Below are positions 35,351-44,680 of a DNA stretch of 64,000 nt, piece after piece (the stretch's first letter is position 1; the number at the start of each line of letters is the position of its first letter). A model generated the notes under the pieces. That model was not told the DNA's origin, did not search any database, and saw nothing but the letters and a program-made list of their open reading frames with translations. This stretch comes from Leptolyngbyaceae cyanobacterium M33_DOE_097. GTDB lineage: Bacteria; Cyanobacteriota; Cyanobacteriia; Leptolyngbyales; Leptolyngbyaceae. The translations under genes and the position numbers were made by a program. The stretch is from the NCBI GenBank assembly GCA_015296075.1, contig DVDV01000375.1, positions 1 to 64,000 of the forward strand, written 5' to 3'.

Positions 35351-36175
35351 CTAGTAGCTTGTCACCAAAATTTCAGTGATCTTTCCTCGTTTTTCGGCCT
35401 TGGAGTTGATCGACCGCGAGGCCAAAATCGTGTGAATTTCAAACTCTTGATAGAGGTCACGAATAAAAGGACAATCTGAGTTTGAAAGCATCACCTTTAC
35501 CCCTCGTGCAGCTAATACTTGAAACACATCGCGTAAGCGAATTTGATCAGCTTCTGTAAATGCATATCGATTGTAAGAAGTGAATTTGCTGGTCGCACTA
35601 ATCGGATGGTAGGGCGGATCAAAATAAACAAAATCGGCTGGGGTGGCATACTCTAAAACCGCCTCAAAGGGATATTGGCAAACCTGCGCCGATTGCAGGC
35701 TACGAGCGACAGAGCGAAGCAATTCGGCATCGCAAATCATCGGATTTTTGTACCGTCCCATTGGCACGTTAAATCGTCCTTGAGAATTCTCACGGTAAAG
35801 GCCGTTAAAACAGGTTTTATTTAAGTAAATTAAGCGGGCCGCCCGCTCAATTTCACTGCCATTTTGGGAGGCTCGAATGTGATAGTAATATTCTTGCGAA
35901 TGGCGATCGCGATGCTGCTCCAATTGTTGAATGACTTCCTCAACGCGATCGCGAATGCATTGATAAACATTGACCAACTCCGCATTAATATCCATCAAGA
36001 AAGCGTGGGTTGGACGTAGATAAAAAAAGATGGCACCACCCCCTAAAAAAGGCTCATAGTAGGTGGCAAAGTGCTTTGGAAGATGAGGTTCGTATTGAGG
36101 AATGAGTTGTGCTTTGCCCCCAGCCCACTTGAGAAACGGTCGGGGAGGCACGGCCTTCTTGACTTGGAGTTGCAT
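35351..36175 (-). CDS. dam: DNA adenine methylase, Dam/D12 class
   Basis: N6-adenine DNA methyltransferase of class D12 (Dam, DpnII). The 274-residue protein has the SAM motif PFLKWAGGK (13-21) with YEPFLGGGAIFF, the catalytic DPPY in FVYFDPPYHP and the recognition region between. Relatives methylate GATC. No restriction enzyme is beside it, so it is an orphan methylase. This genome is rich in HIP1 (GCGATCGC), which contains GATC; a link is suggested but not shown. Start at ATG 36175 (MQLQVKKAVPP); 12 more codons remain open upstream. Confidence 0.9.
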   Translation of the reverse strand: MQLQVKKAVPPRPFLKWAGGKAQLIPQYEPHLPKHFATYYEPFLGGGAIFFYLRPTHAFLMDINAELVNVYQCIRDRVEEVIQQLEQHRDRHSQEYYYHIRASQNGSEIERAARLIYLNKTCFNGLYRENSQGRFNVPMGRYKNPMICDAELLRSVARSLQSAQVCQYPFEAVLEYATPADFVYFDPPYHPISATSKFTSYNRYAFTEADQIRLRDVFQVLAARGVKVMLSNSDCPFIRDLYQEFEIHTILASRSINSKAEKRGKITEILVTSY

Positions 36176-36345
36176 GGCTCCATCATAGAAGGGAAAATCA
36201 AGATGACACACAATTCTTTGCGGAGCGCTTAGTCAGCGGCCAAACTTTTGAAATCGTTCTCTCAATGCTCCGGTTGTTCTTTAGAATGAAGAAAGTTTGA
36301 AAAAGTTCGATCAGCGTTTCTTTGTTTCTATCAAAGTAGTTAAAG

Positions 36346-36549
36346 ATGCAAAGTTTTTGGAATACGGTTTCTAAATACCCGCTTTTTATCGTTGGCGCAA
36401 TTGCTGGGGTGCTGTTGAATGCCGCAAAACCGCTTGCCCCCATGCTAAAGCGTCCCGTGACTGCGATCGCCCTGATTTCTGCAGTGGTTGCAGGGTTTAC
36501 CTTTTTAAGCCTGACCTTACGCGCCATGTTAGGGCTTGATGCCGTTTAG
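36346..36549 (+). CDS. DUF751 (Ycf33) family membrane protein
   Basis: A 67-residue protein, MQSFWNTVSKYPLFIVGAIAG at the start, with two hydrophobic spans (about 11-28 and 38-60) joined by a PMLKRPVT loop, and ending LTLRAMLGLDAV. This pattern matches the DUF751/Ycf33 family found in cyanobacteria and some plastids; its role is unknown. rbfA follows after 36 bases on the same strand, a recurring neighbour. Confidence 0.85.
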   Translation: MQSFWNTVSKYPLFIVGAIAGVLLNAAKPLAPMLKRPVTAIALISAVVAGFTFLSLTLRAMLGLDAV

Positions 36550-36585
36550 CGAGTTCTAACTCACTCATAGATAAGGAGGAGTGTG

Positions 36586-36981
36586 ATGGCAACCGATCGC
36601 CGAGTTGCAAGAGTTGCAGAGCAAATCAGACGCGAAGTGAGTCAGATGTTGCTGTCTGAAATTAAAGATGATCGCGTTGGTGCAGGTATGGTCAGCGTCA
36701 CAGATGTCGCTGTATCGAACGACTTACAACACGCCAAAATTTTCGTCAGCATCTATGGTTCAGAAGATGCCAAAGCCGAAACAATGGAAGGGTTGCGATC
36801 GGCAACGGGCTTCATTCGGAGTGAGTTGGGCCAGCGGGTGCGGCTCCGGAGGACCCCAGAAGTCATTTTCTTAGAAGATCACTCGATTGAGCGGGGCAAC
36901 CGCGTCCTTTCGCTGCTCAACCAACTTAACCAAGAGCGTCAAGCCCACTCAGAAGAAGACGATTTAGACGCTCAAGAATAG
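36586..36981 (+). CDS. rbfA: Ribosome-binding factor A
   Basis: Binds the 30S subunit and helps 16S rRNA 5' end maturation, notably in the cold. The 131-residue protein has the KH-like fold with [18 protein letters not shown], the [21 protein letters not shown] core and [26 protein letters not shown] precedes ATG 36586 by about five bases; a GTG one codon upstream is too close to it. An acidic tail ends the protein. It follows the DUF751 gene in a probable operon. Confidence 0.95.
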   Translation: MATDRRVARVAEQIRREVSQMLLSEIKDDRVGAGMVSVTDVAVSNDLQHAKIFVSIYGSEDAKAETMEGLRSATGFIRSELGQRVRLRRTPEVIFLEDHSIERGNRVLSLLNQLNQERQAHSEEDDLDAQE

Positions 36982-37174
36982 ACAAGTTGCTTCAATGTTT
37001 CTGATATTTAGGAACGGGAATTAAACAAATTCACGTTGGCTAACGAAATATACAGAGAATTCATGCCAAATTTCGTTGTCTGTGCTACTCGTATTGTCCG
37101 GATGTGGTCTGGTCGGCATCGAATCATTTTATGGGCGTCATCCCACCTCATTTACTTGCAAGGGAGAGAGCAGC

Positions 37175-38170
37175 GTGACGCAAGCAACGGTCAATGCCAA
37201 CTACAACAACAGTCTTAATCAACTAAACACGACTGACGAGTTACAAGCAGTTCTGGGTCAAATCGAAGCTGAGCTATGTAACAGTGAGATTTACCAGCGT
37301 GTTGTTGCAAATTTGCAGGCACTTCCCACTGAGATTGGGCAACGTGTACAGCGAATGATGCGTGCAATTGCCCGCGAAGCCATTTGCACAACCGCACGTA
37401 ATCTCTCAACGCAATTGCCAGCACCGATTGAGCCACAATCTGTTAGTGCCGTTTCAGAGGCGATCGCCAACACACCGATCGCAACTGCTGAGCCAAAGGT
37501 TAAGCACATCACTCATCCCAAACCGCCTGCACCACCGCTAAAGAGGGCAACAGTCGCCACTAAAAAAGCGAAACCACTGAGCAAAAAAGAGAAAGCCGCG
37601 ATCTCCGCTCGTCAAGCGTGGGAAGAACAGTTGCAGGAGATTGTGGGTCAACTGCGAGAAGCACGATTAGCCAAATCACTCTCGCTCGATCATGTCCACC
37701 TCCGCACTCAAATTCCCGTTTACCAACTAGAAGCCCTCGAATTAGGCGATCTTCATCGGTTGCCTGAGCCAATCTATATTCGCGGATTTATTCGCCAGAT
37801 TGGCAATGTACTGGGGTTAAATGGCGTCGATTTAGCGAACCGCTTGAGTTTGCCAGACACGATGCAAACCGTATTACCCAGTTGGCAAACGCCTTCAAAG
37901 ATAAAAACGGGTGGTGTTCACCTACACCCTGCCCACTTATATGTCGGCTATGCCGCACTCATGGCTGGTGGAATGGGTTGGGTGTCTTATCAAATGGCCC
38001 CGAAGATGACCCCACAGTCAACCCCTGGTGGGTCGCTCACAGCCCCCAGTGAGGTACAACCCGCTGACAAGGCAGCTCAGAGCGATCGCGGTCAGTCGCA
38101 AGTGTCACAGGCAGGCGGAACGTTGCCAGTCAATATCGCCCCCCCGGAAAATGCCTCGGCCTTACGATAA
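37175..38170 (+). CDS. RodZ-like helix-turn-helix membrane protein
   Basis: A 331-residue protein. The middle has a RodZ-type HTH domain (LREARLAKSLSLDHVHLRTQ, then YQLEALELGDLHRLPEPIYIRGFIRQI), followed by a single membrane span (HLYVGYAALMAGGMGWVSYQ) and a Pro/Ser/Gln-rich C-terminal tail. The N-terminal part (about 100 residues) is helical and of unknown role. RodZ links MreB to the wall in rods. GTG at 37175 is preferred because AGGGAG precedes it; an open frame reaches TTG 37076. It lies between rbfA and a NagZ-type gene. Confidence 0.78.
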   Translation: MTQATVNANYNNSLNQLNTTDELQAVLGQIEAELCNSEIYQRVVANLQALPTEIGQRVQRMMRAIAREAICTTARNLSTQLPAPIEPQSVSAVSEAIANTPIATAEPKVKHITHPKPPAPPLKRATVATKKAKPLSKKEKAAISARQAWEEQLQEIVGQLREARLAKSLSLDHVHLRTQIPVYQLEALELGDLHRLPEPIYIRGFIRQIGNVLGLNGVDLANRLSLPDTMQTVLPSWQTPSKIKTGGVHLHPAHLYVGYAALMAGGMGWVSYQMAPKMTPQSTPGGSLTAPSEVQPADKAAQSDRGQSQVSQAGGTLPVNIAPPENASALR

Positions 38171-38190
38171 GTCTGGCGCAATCAACAGTT

Positions 38191-38209
38191 GGGGGCTACA
38201 GCCCCCTTT
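38191..38209 (+). terminator. Hairpin terminator after the RodZ-like gene
   Basis: Stem GGGGGC / GCCCCC with loop TACA, followed by TTT only. Strong stem, short tail. Confidence 0.6.
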
Positions 38210-38315
38210 GAGACTGCCTTTCGATAGGCACACGATCTCAAACCACACCTGCCTCTGGGAAATCGAGCCATTACTCGGTACGCTAGACCATGTCACTTAA
38301 TTGTGCGAACCACCG

Positions 38316-39950
38316 ATGCTAACGGATATTGACTCGCTTTCGCTGGCTCAGCAGGTTGCTCAAATGGTCATCGTGCGAGCTTCAGGCTACCTGTTTGATC
38401 ATCAGATCCAATACCCTGCGTGGGAACCTCCAGCGGCGATTTTGCATGACTGGATTGCCAACCGGGGCGTTGGGGGAGTCATTCTCTTAGGCGGTAGTGC
38501 CGCCGAGCTGGCTTTAAGAAATCAGCAGTTACAGGCGTGGGCACCGATCCCGCTCTTGATTTCTGCGGATATCGAAGAAGGGGTCGGACAACGGTTTAGC
38601 GGCGCGACCTGGTTTGCCCCACCGATGGCACTTTCAGACATTGCCAAGACCGATTTAGCCAAAGCAATCGATTATGCTCGCCAGATGGGTGCGACGATCG
38701 CCCAGGAAGCCCTTGCGATCGGCATCAATTGGGTTCTTGCTCCCGTTGTGGATGTCAACAATAATCCGGCGAATCCGGTGATTAACGTACGGGCATTTGG
38801 GCGATCGCCAGAGCAGGTCAGCCAACTCACAACGGCCTTCATTCAAGGTGCGCAACAATACCCGGTTCTAACAGCGGCAAAACATTTTCCGGGGCATGGC
38901 GACACAGCGGTTGACTCCCACCTTGAGTTGCCTGTGTTGCAGCACAGTCTAGCGCGGCTTGAGAGTGTCGAGTTGCCACCCTTTAAGGCAGCGATCGCGG
39001 CGGGTGTAGATGCGGTGATGAGCGCGCACCTGCAAATCCCCGTGTGGGATGCTGACTTTCCGGCAACGCTGTCGGCCCCAATTTTGACAGAAGAGTTACG
39101 TCACAAGCTGGGGTTTGAAGGTTTGATTGTGACGGATGCTTTAATTATGGGAGCTGTCGCAAATCGCTATGGTGCCAACGAAGCGCCCGTTTTGGCGGTT
39201 AAAGCCGGGGCAGACGTTTTAATGATGCCCATCGATCCGGTCGGCGCAATTGCAGCGGTGTGTGCGGCGGTTGAAGCCGGGGAGATTGCACCAGAACGGA
39301 TTCGTGCGTCGGTTGAGCGGATCTGGCGAGCCAAGCAAAAGGTCTGTGGCAACGCTCCTGTGGAAAGTAGCCCTCATGCCTGGGAAGCGATCGCCCCGCA
39401 CGTTACGGCTGAGCACCTGACCAGCCACCTGGCCCAACCGGTAACGCGCACCCTCGCAGCCGATATTTTAGAGACTTCACAACAAGTCCACTTGCCCATC
39501 ATCTCTCGGTTACATCAGCCTAAATGGACTGAGCAGTCGCGCAACCTGATCTTGATTGATCGGGCAACCGATTGTGATTACTTAACCCATAGCACCCCCG
39601 CGATCGCACTTCCCAAATCGCAAGGTTATCAGCTCCAGTTGATCGATAGCTGCACGCCCGACTTTCCCTTTGGCATGGTCGATGCTCAACACTGGCAACC
39701 CACGCTGATGCAACTCTTTATTCGAGGCAATCCCTTTCGGGGCAGCGCTGGCTTAAACGACACCGCCCGTGCCTGGTTTCAGTTTTTACTCCAATCTGAT
39801 CAACTGCAGGCGTTAGTGATTTATGGCAGTCCCTACGTGGTGGATGCGTTCTTGCCAGAACTCCCTGCTGACGTGCCTTACGTGTTTACCTATGGCCAAA
39901 TGCCAGAAGCCCAAGCGATCGCCCTCACAGCCCTTGGTCTAAAGGCATAG
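38316..39950 (+). CDS. nagZ: Glycoside hydrolase family 3, beta-N-acetylhexosaminidase (NagZ-like)
   Basis: GH3 enzyme that removes N-acetylglucosamine from muropeptides in wall recycling. The 544-residue protein has the NagZ-type catalytic loop AAKHFPGHGDT and the nucleophile in GLIVTDALIMGA, with an INWVLAPVVDVNNN substrate segment. It is longer than compact NagZ (about 340): an extra C-terminal domain of about 200 residues (with SRNLILIDRATDCDY) is present, as in several cyanobacterial GH3 proteins. Start at ATG 38316; a TTG at 38301 is open. It follows the RodZ-like gene after a terminator. Confidence 0.87.
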   Translation: MLTDIDSLSLAQQVAQMVIVRASGYLFDHQIQYPAWEPPAAILHDWIANRGVGGVILLGGSAAELALRNQQLQAWAPIPLLISADIEEGVGQRFSGATWFAPPMALSDIAKTDLAKAIDYARQMGATIAQEALAIGINWVLAPVVDVNNNPANPVINVRAFGRSPEQVSQLTTAFIQGAQQYPVLTAAKHFPGHGDTAVDSHLELPVLQHSLARLESVELPPFKAAIAAGVDAVMSAHLQIPVWDADFPATLSAPILTEELRHKLGFEGLIVTDALIMGAVANRYGANEAPVLAVKAGADVLMMPIDPVGAIAAVCAAVEAGEIAPERIRASVERIWRAKQKVCGNAPVESSPHAWEAIAPHVTAEHLTSHLAQPVTRTLAADILETSQQVHLPIISRLHQPKWTEQSRNLILIDRATDCDYLTHSTPAIALPKSQGYQLQLIDSCTPDFPFGMVDAQHWQPTLMQLFIRGNPFRGSAGLNDTARAWFQFLLQSDQLQALVIYGSPYVVDAFLPELPADVPYVFTYGQMPEAQAIALTALGLKA

Positions 39951-40097
39951 TCGCAAATTTCTCTAGACTTCACTCTGGTTTTGCAGCGTCTTCTCTACCT
40001 GGCAGAGTTAGCTTGGCAAACCATTAGGCGAGATCGCCCCTGGTGCTGACACAACCGTACAAGAGAAGAGGCTTTACAAGCGCGATCGCCACTCAAC

Positions 40098-41297
40098 CTA
40101 GATCAAGCCTTTCTCCTTCATCAGCGGGATAAGCAATGACTTCAGATTTGCTCCCCAGCTATGAGAAGAATCGAGAAACTTTTCGCGCAGTTCCAAACTA
40201 CCTTGCCGTTTTTGAGCAAAAAACTCGGGGTCATTCTTCAACTTTAAAAACGCGTTGTAGTAGCCATCCACATCATTTGGCTCAATTGCGATGACTCCCG
40301 CTTCCATAATTGGCAAATCATTACACACCGTTGAAGCCACAACAGGCCGCCCTGCTAGCAACCCTTCCACCACCACCTTGTTAAACCCTTCCACAAAATC
40401 GCTTCGGGTTGGAGCTGTCACCACATGGCTTTGGCGGAAAAAGTCTCGCATTTGAGCCTTGTTGCAATGCCCATGACACACAAAAAAGGAATCAACCCCA
40501 GCCGCGATCGCGGCCTTTCGTAGAGCCTCTAGCTCAGTACCATTGCCACACAGATCAATTCGCACATCGTCAATACCTGCATTGGCAAAGCGTTTTGCAA
40601 TCTCTAGCAGGTCGTAAACACCTTTGTTCGTTTCGATCCGCCCAACATAGAGAATGCGAAAGGGCGATCGCGCTGAATCCATCACTTCTACGCCTTCAAA
40701 CTGGCTGCGACGGTAGTAGGGAAAACAGCGTAACACCGGACGGTTATGGTGATTGGTCAGCTCAATCACCTGCTGGCGAATCTCTTCTGAGACAGCGAGA
40801 CTGGCAATACAGTCTTTAATGAAAAGGTCGCGCCCTAAATGCAGTAGGGTCTTGTGAATTTTCTTCTGCGGTTCATACTTTAGCCACAGAACACAGTGCA
40901 AGGTCGGAACAATTTGAATGCCAAAAAACCGAAGCCAGCGATAAATAAACCAGGGAACCGCTGTGCTGACAACGGCCACATCAGCTCGATGGCGTATGGC
41001 TGAGCCAATAAACCGGAGGCCATAAATCAATCGCCCCAGGTAATACAGCAGAGCAGAGGCCTTTTGATAGGGAATCTTACGATGCTCAATCGTAAAAGCA
41101 CCTTGCTTTAACGTGCCATACCGATGGTTATAAGAAATGACATACGCTTCTGCCCCTAGTTCTTTGCAGACCTCATAAAACTGAGCAGAGTAAGCAACTG
41201 AAACCTGAATTGGGTCATCGATACCGCTTGCCCACTGCTTGTAGGTTTCCATTACGTTGCCACAACCCGCCTCGTAGATAATTCTGAGAGGTCTCAT
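40098..41297 (-). CDS. Glycosyltransferase family 4
   Basis: A 399-residue GT4 enzyme with two Rossmann-like halves. The donor-binding half is clear: FRILYVGRIETNKGVYDLLEIAKRF, IDLCGNGTELEAL, and the EGFNKVVVEGLLAGRPVVAS motif with its E-x7-E pattern. It probably transfers a sugar in surface polysaccharide synthesis. No other glycan genes are nearby, so the product cannot be named. A long AT-rich spacer lies upstream. Confidence 0.88.
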   Translation of the reverse strand: MRPLRIIYEAGCGNVMETYKQWASGIDDPIQVSVAYSAQFYEVCKELGAEAYVISYNHRYGTLKQGAFTIEHRKIPYQKASALLYYLGRLIYGLRFIGSAIRHRADVAVVSTAVPWFIYRWLRFFGIQIVPTLHCVLWLKYEPQKKIHKTLLHLGRDLFIKDCIASLAVSEEIRQQVIELTNHHNRPVLRCFPYYRRSQFEGVEVMDSARSPFRILYVGRIETNKGVYDLLEIAKRFANAGIDDVRIDLCGNGTELEALRKAAIAAGVDSFFVCHGHCNKAQMRDFFRQSHVVTAPTRSDFVEGFNKVVVEGLLAGRPVVASTVCNDLPIMEAGVIAIEPNDVDGYYNAFLKLKNDPEFFAQKRQGSLELREKFLDSSHSWGANLKSLLIPLMKEKGLI

Positions 41298-41892
41298 TCA
41301 TGCACTCCAGAAAAGTAGGTTCAGACAAAACTCTTAACAGTAACCAAAAGTATAACCAGCTAATTGCTGCCCCATTGCTGAGTTGGCAGAAAAGACAGGC
41401 TGGAAACATCAAGACTTCACAAAATCCCCCCAATTAATATTTTTTCAATACGATATTTACATCACCTAAATACTCTGACTGATTAAATTTTCTCTGCAAA
41501 TAAAACCATAAGAGTATCTGCTAATTGTGGGCATTCTGAGCTAAAATTCCTGCACCAGCATAGACTTCTAAAGTAAAGCCCTCTGGGAGTTAGAGGATTT
41601 AAGCAGAGAACTATTTTGGCTCTCACACTTTTCAACCATCTCTCCAAAGCCCCGCTCAAAATTTGTCGTTGAAAGAATATTATTTCAATAGATTTCTTCT
41701 AGCTTCAACCTCCTCTCAAAAACATCTTTATTGAGTCATTCTGGGCATACTCATTTGAGAAAGATCAGAGCGTCTGGCAGGTTGAAATTACTTCTTGAAA
41801 CTCTTTTGCAAAGTCAATCCGTAAGCTCAAAGAGTTTCCGTACTGCAGAAAAAGACGTTGTATCAATCTTCAGTAGCCAGTGAGTAGTGACA
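41298..41892. other. Long AT-rich spacer upstream of the GT4 gene
   Basis: 595 bases between divergent genes, clearly more AT-rich than the flanks. It should hold both promoters. I find no gene, tRNA, strong hairpin or repeat matching the other families in this window. Confidence 0.5.
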
Positions 41893-42087
41893 ATGCAACA
41901 AACATATACTCCGCCTGCTTATCACTGGAACCGATCGCGAGGAGTGCGTTACGTGTCCTCAATCCGCGTTATTCCCCCACAGCAGCCCCACGATCAGACA
42001 GAGCTACGACCCGTGGCCTTAGGCCTTACCCAGCAACGGCTTGAAATCATTTCCTTTAGGCTCACTCATCGCATTCAAATCCTATGA
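41893..42087 (+). CDS. Small protein coupled to the PH-like gene, function unknown
   Basis: A 64-residue protein starting MQQTYTPPAYHWNRSRGVRY, with mixed basic and hydrophobic residues and no membrane span or recognised domain. A GTG two codons upstream is an alternative start. Its TGA stop overlaps the ATG of the next gene as ATGA, indicating translational coupling, which makes it more likely to be a true gene. I know of no family for it. Confidence 0.55.
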   Translation: MQQTYTPPAYHWNRSRGVRYVSSIRVIPPQQPHDQTELRPVALGLTQQRLEIISFRLTHRIQIL

Positions 42088-42869
42088 AAATCGTTGAGAA
42101 CACGGCTTCTACACTCAAGTTAAAAGCTCAATTTCAAACTCTAGGAACATTTGGCGTACTCTTTGGTCTGCCTTTTTTGGTTGGCGGCATCATTGCAGCA
42201 TTGACCATTGGGCAGCGTTCCCTACTAACGTGCGATCGCCTCGAACCTAAACAAGTTGAGTGTGAGTTAAAGACAAACAGCTTTTTGGCAGAACGGACAA
42301 TGCGAATTCCAGTTGGGCATTTGCAAGGGGCAGAGGTCGAAGTCAATGATGGGGATGACGGGGATACCTACCGGGTGGCTTTAATCACCCAGGGAGGACG
42401 AGTGCCGTTAACTGAGGTTTACAGCGCTGGAATTGGCTTTAACCACCGGGGTAAAGTTGAGCAGATTAACGCCTTTTTGCAAAATCCAGAGCAGATGACC
42501 CTGACGGTGCAAGAAGATTACCGTTGGTTTGCGTACCTCTTTGGTGGCATCTTTGTGATTGTAGGGGGTGTCATTGTTTTCGCATCACTCACAGCGCCCT
42601 TTCCGGTTGATTGCACCTTCGATAAACGCAGTGGACAGGCAAAGCTGAGACAACGAAGCCTGATCGCAACCCACGTGCAAGAGTATCGACTTCATGAAGT
42701 CAAAGAAGCACGATTAGTAGAATCAACCGACAGCGATGGCGATACAGTCTATCGCGCCCAACTTGTACTGCGATCGGGCAAGGAAATTTCCATCGACTTT
42801 TTGGGAGCGGTGGCTGACAAACAAAACATTGTCGATGTCATCAATACGTTTCTGAATCCGCGACGTTGA
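42084..42869 (+). CDS. Membrane protein with two PH-like repeats, function unknown
   Basis: A 261-residue protein made of two similar halves. Each has a membrane helix (about 20-43 and 149-171) followed by a beta-rich domain that contains DGDTYRVALITQGG or DGDTVYRAQLVLRSGK and ends in a helix QINAFLQNP or VINTFLNP. The beta domain plus C-terminal helix resembles a bacterial PH-like fold, but this is inferred from the pattern. It is translationally coupled to the 64-residue protein upstream. No enzyme motif is visible. Confidence 0.68.
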   Translation: MKIVENTASTLKLKAQFQTLGTFGVLFGLPFLVGGIIAALTIGQRSLLTCDRLEPKQVECELKTNSFLAERTMRIPVGHLQGAEVEVNDGDDGDTYRVALITQGGRVPLTEVYSAGIGFNHRGKVEQINAFLQNPEQMTLTVQEDYRWFAYLFGGIFVIVGGVIVFASLTAPFPVDCTFDKRSGQAKLRQRSLIATHVQEYRLHEVKEARLVESTDSDGDTVYRAQLVLRSGKEISIDFLGAVADKQNIVDVINTFLNPRR

Positions 42870-42959
42870 GCCAACCGCCTCAATCTCTCCTCTAAGGGTC
42901 TGAGCCGGTTGAGCAGACAGTAGCCAGTCAATACCGAGGTGGGAATGCAAAACCTATAC

Positions 42960-44507
42960 CTACTCAGCTTGAATTGATGATTGACTAGGCGAGGTCTGTC
43001 TCAACGGCTTGTCTTGTTCATAAACAAACTCAGGATGTTTGAGACTCAGTTCTGCTTTTTGCAGTTCTGCACCGAGATAGAGGGCATGCTCGACCTGTAG
43101 GCCAGGGCTAGCTGTTGCAATTTGCTGGTAAAGTTGCTGCGCCGTTTTACCAGAGTGGCAGTTGACGACTTCACCCGACCCTGGCGTCATGTGCTCAACC
43201 AAAATTTCGTCAGCCTGAAGTGTGATCACAAAACTCCCCGATGGGTCGCTGTAGTCTCGCTGTTGACAAATTTTGGGATATTGCGTGGCAATGATGCGAT
43301 CGGCATTTTCCCAGCAGTCATCGTAAATGTGGGCACTTTGACTGACGGTAATTAATGGCCCCAAGGTGAGCGATCGCCCAGACCGCTCTTGAATTTTGTC
43401 GCGCAAGTGCTGTTGCAAAGCCCGTAGACCAATCGCATTCGCAACCCAGGCTGAGAACATATCATTGCTACGAAAGGTCGCCGTTAAGGACAACTCACCA
43501 TCTACAATCCGCGTCCAAATGTGGTTTAAGCAGGGGGGATTCGCCGCTTCCGCATCTTCTTGCGGATCCCACAGTGACATCACTGCCCGCGCCGAGTTGG
43601 GGTCTGCCGTCAACTTGTGAATCACCTGTTTAATCTGGTCTCGGTGAAACCACGATCGCAGTCGTTGCCCATAAGTGTATTTCACCCCCTCTTCGGGATG
43701 GGCATCATCGAGAATTTGGGCGACGTACTGCTCCACAAACGGGCGATCGACGGGCAGATAGTTCGGCTCTGGAAAGTAGAAATTCTCAGGTTCATGGGTG
43801 ACGATCGCGGTCAGGTCGATCAACTCTTGCCAGTGCCCGTCATACCCATTCGGGCGAATCGTGCCAGTTGTCTTAATCCGATGAATGATTTTGACCCAGG
43901 TTTCGGCGATCGTCCGCCCTTCGATGCGATGTCCATAGCGTGGCCCTGGCAACACGGTTGGCTGTACCTGGTGCAGTGGCAGTCTAAGTTGAGGTTCGCC
44001 CCAAGGCTCTAAACCAGGACGCTGAGCCAACTCTTTGACCAGCCGCACCGCTTCACGGCCAGAGGTGGCTTCGTAAGTCGCGATCGCCTGTCGGAGTTGC
44101 TCTAAAACCGCCTTTGGAATTTCGGCATCAATGTAGCCAGTGATTTCTGAGTTCACGACCCAACAGGGTTGTCCGGTATCGCTTATCCCTTCTCGAAACC
44201 CCTCTGCAAAGAAATCGAGCAAACAACGACTCGCGCCTGCATTGCGATCTTCGCGGGTGCCATTCATCACCACCAGGTAGCGCACGTGAGGGTTAGCCAG
44301 CAAATTTCGCAATAAGAAGCTAATGCCACGGGTCGGGCTGTAGAGTTGCCCGATCGCGGCAAACTCGCATGGTTCTAAGTGTCGGGCTACTGCTTGTTTT
44401 AACGTCCAACCTGTAACAATTGCCGTCTGCCCCGTACCACAAACAATCTGATTGTTCTTAAACAGAGGCTTATATTGAAATTCAAGCGCAGGTTTTGCCG
44501 TTACCAT
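42960..44507 (-). CDS. MtrA-like domain fused to thymidylate synthase-like domain
   Basis: A 515-residue two-domain protein. Residues about 10-160 resemble the MtrA/DUF4346-type domain (methanogen methyltransferase subunit A and relatives), with LYSPTRGISFLLRNLLANPHVRYLVV. The rest matches thymidylate synthase ThyA: YTYGQRLR (277-284), RAVMSLWDP, the active Cys326 in NPPCLNHIW, DGELSLTATFRSNDMF and the following helix. It may make dTMP from dUMP with methylene-tetrahydrofolate; the role of the first domain is not known. Similar fusions are annotated as thymidylate synthase in other cyanobacteria, as far as I recall. Confidence 0.82.
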   Translation of the reverse strand: MVTAKPALEFQYKPLFKNNQIVCGTGQTAIVTGWTLKQAVARHLEPCEFAAIGQLYSPTRGISFLLRNLLANPHVRYLVVMNGTREDRNAGASRCLLDFFAEGFREGISDTGQPCWVVNSEITGYIDAEIPKAVLEQLRQAIATYEATSGREAVRLVKELAQRPGLEPWGEPQLRLPLHQVQPTVLPGPRYGHRIEGRTIAETWVKIIHRIKTTGTIRPNGYDGHWQELIDLTAIVTHEPENFYFPEPNYLPVDRPFVEQYVAQILDDAHPEEGVKYTYGQRLRSWFHRDQIKQVIHKLTADPNSARAVMSLWDPQEDAEAANPPCLNHIWTRIVDGELSLTATFRSNDMFSAWVANAIGLRALQQHLRDKIQERSGRSLTLGPLITVSQSAHIYDDCWENADRIIATQYPKICQQRDYSDPSGSFVITLQADEILVEHMTPGSGEVVNCHSGKTAQQLYQQIATASPGLQVEHALYLGAELQKAELSLKHPEFVYEQDKPLRQTSPSQSSIQAE

Positions 44508-44680
44508 TCACTTTGCCGTTACCACTCTTAAACAAGACGAAAAACAAAAGATAAATTTGCCGTCACAAGTCTAGTAGATACAAAGATTTAAGTCCAGAAA
44601 GCCAACCTCAAAAAAATTGAAGTGATTGCTGCTTGCTCCCATATTTTCACTAGCGATTAATACTACATGGAGTGTTGTAA

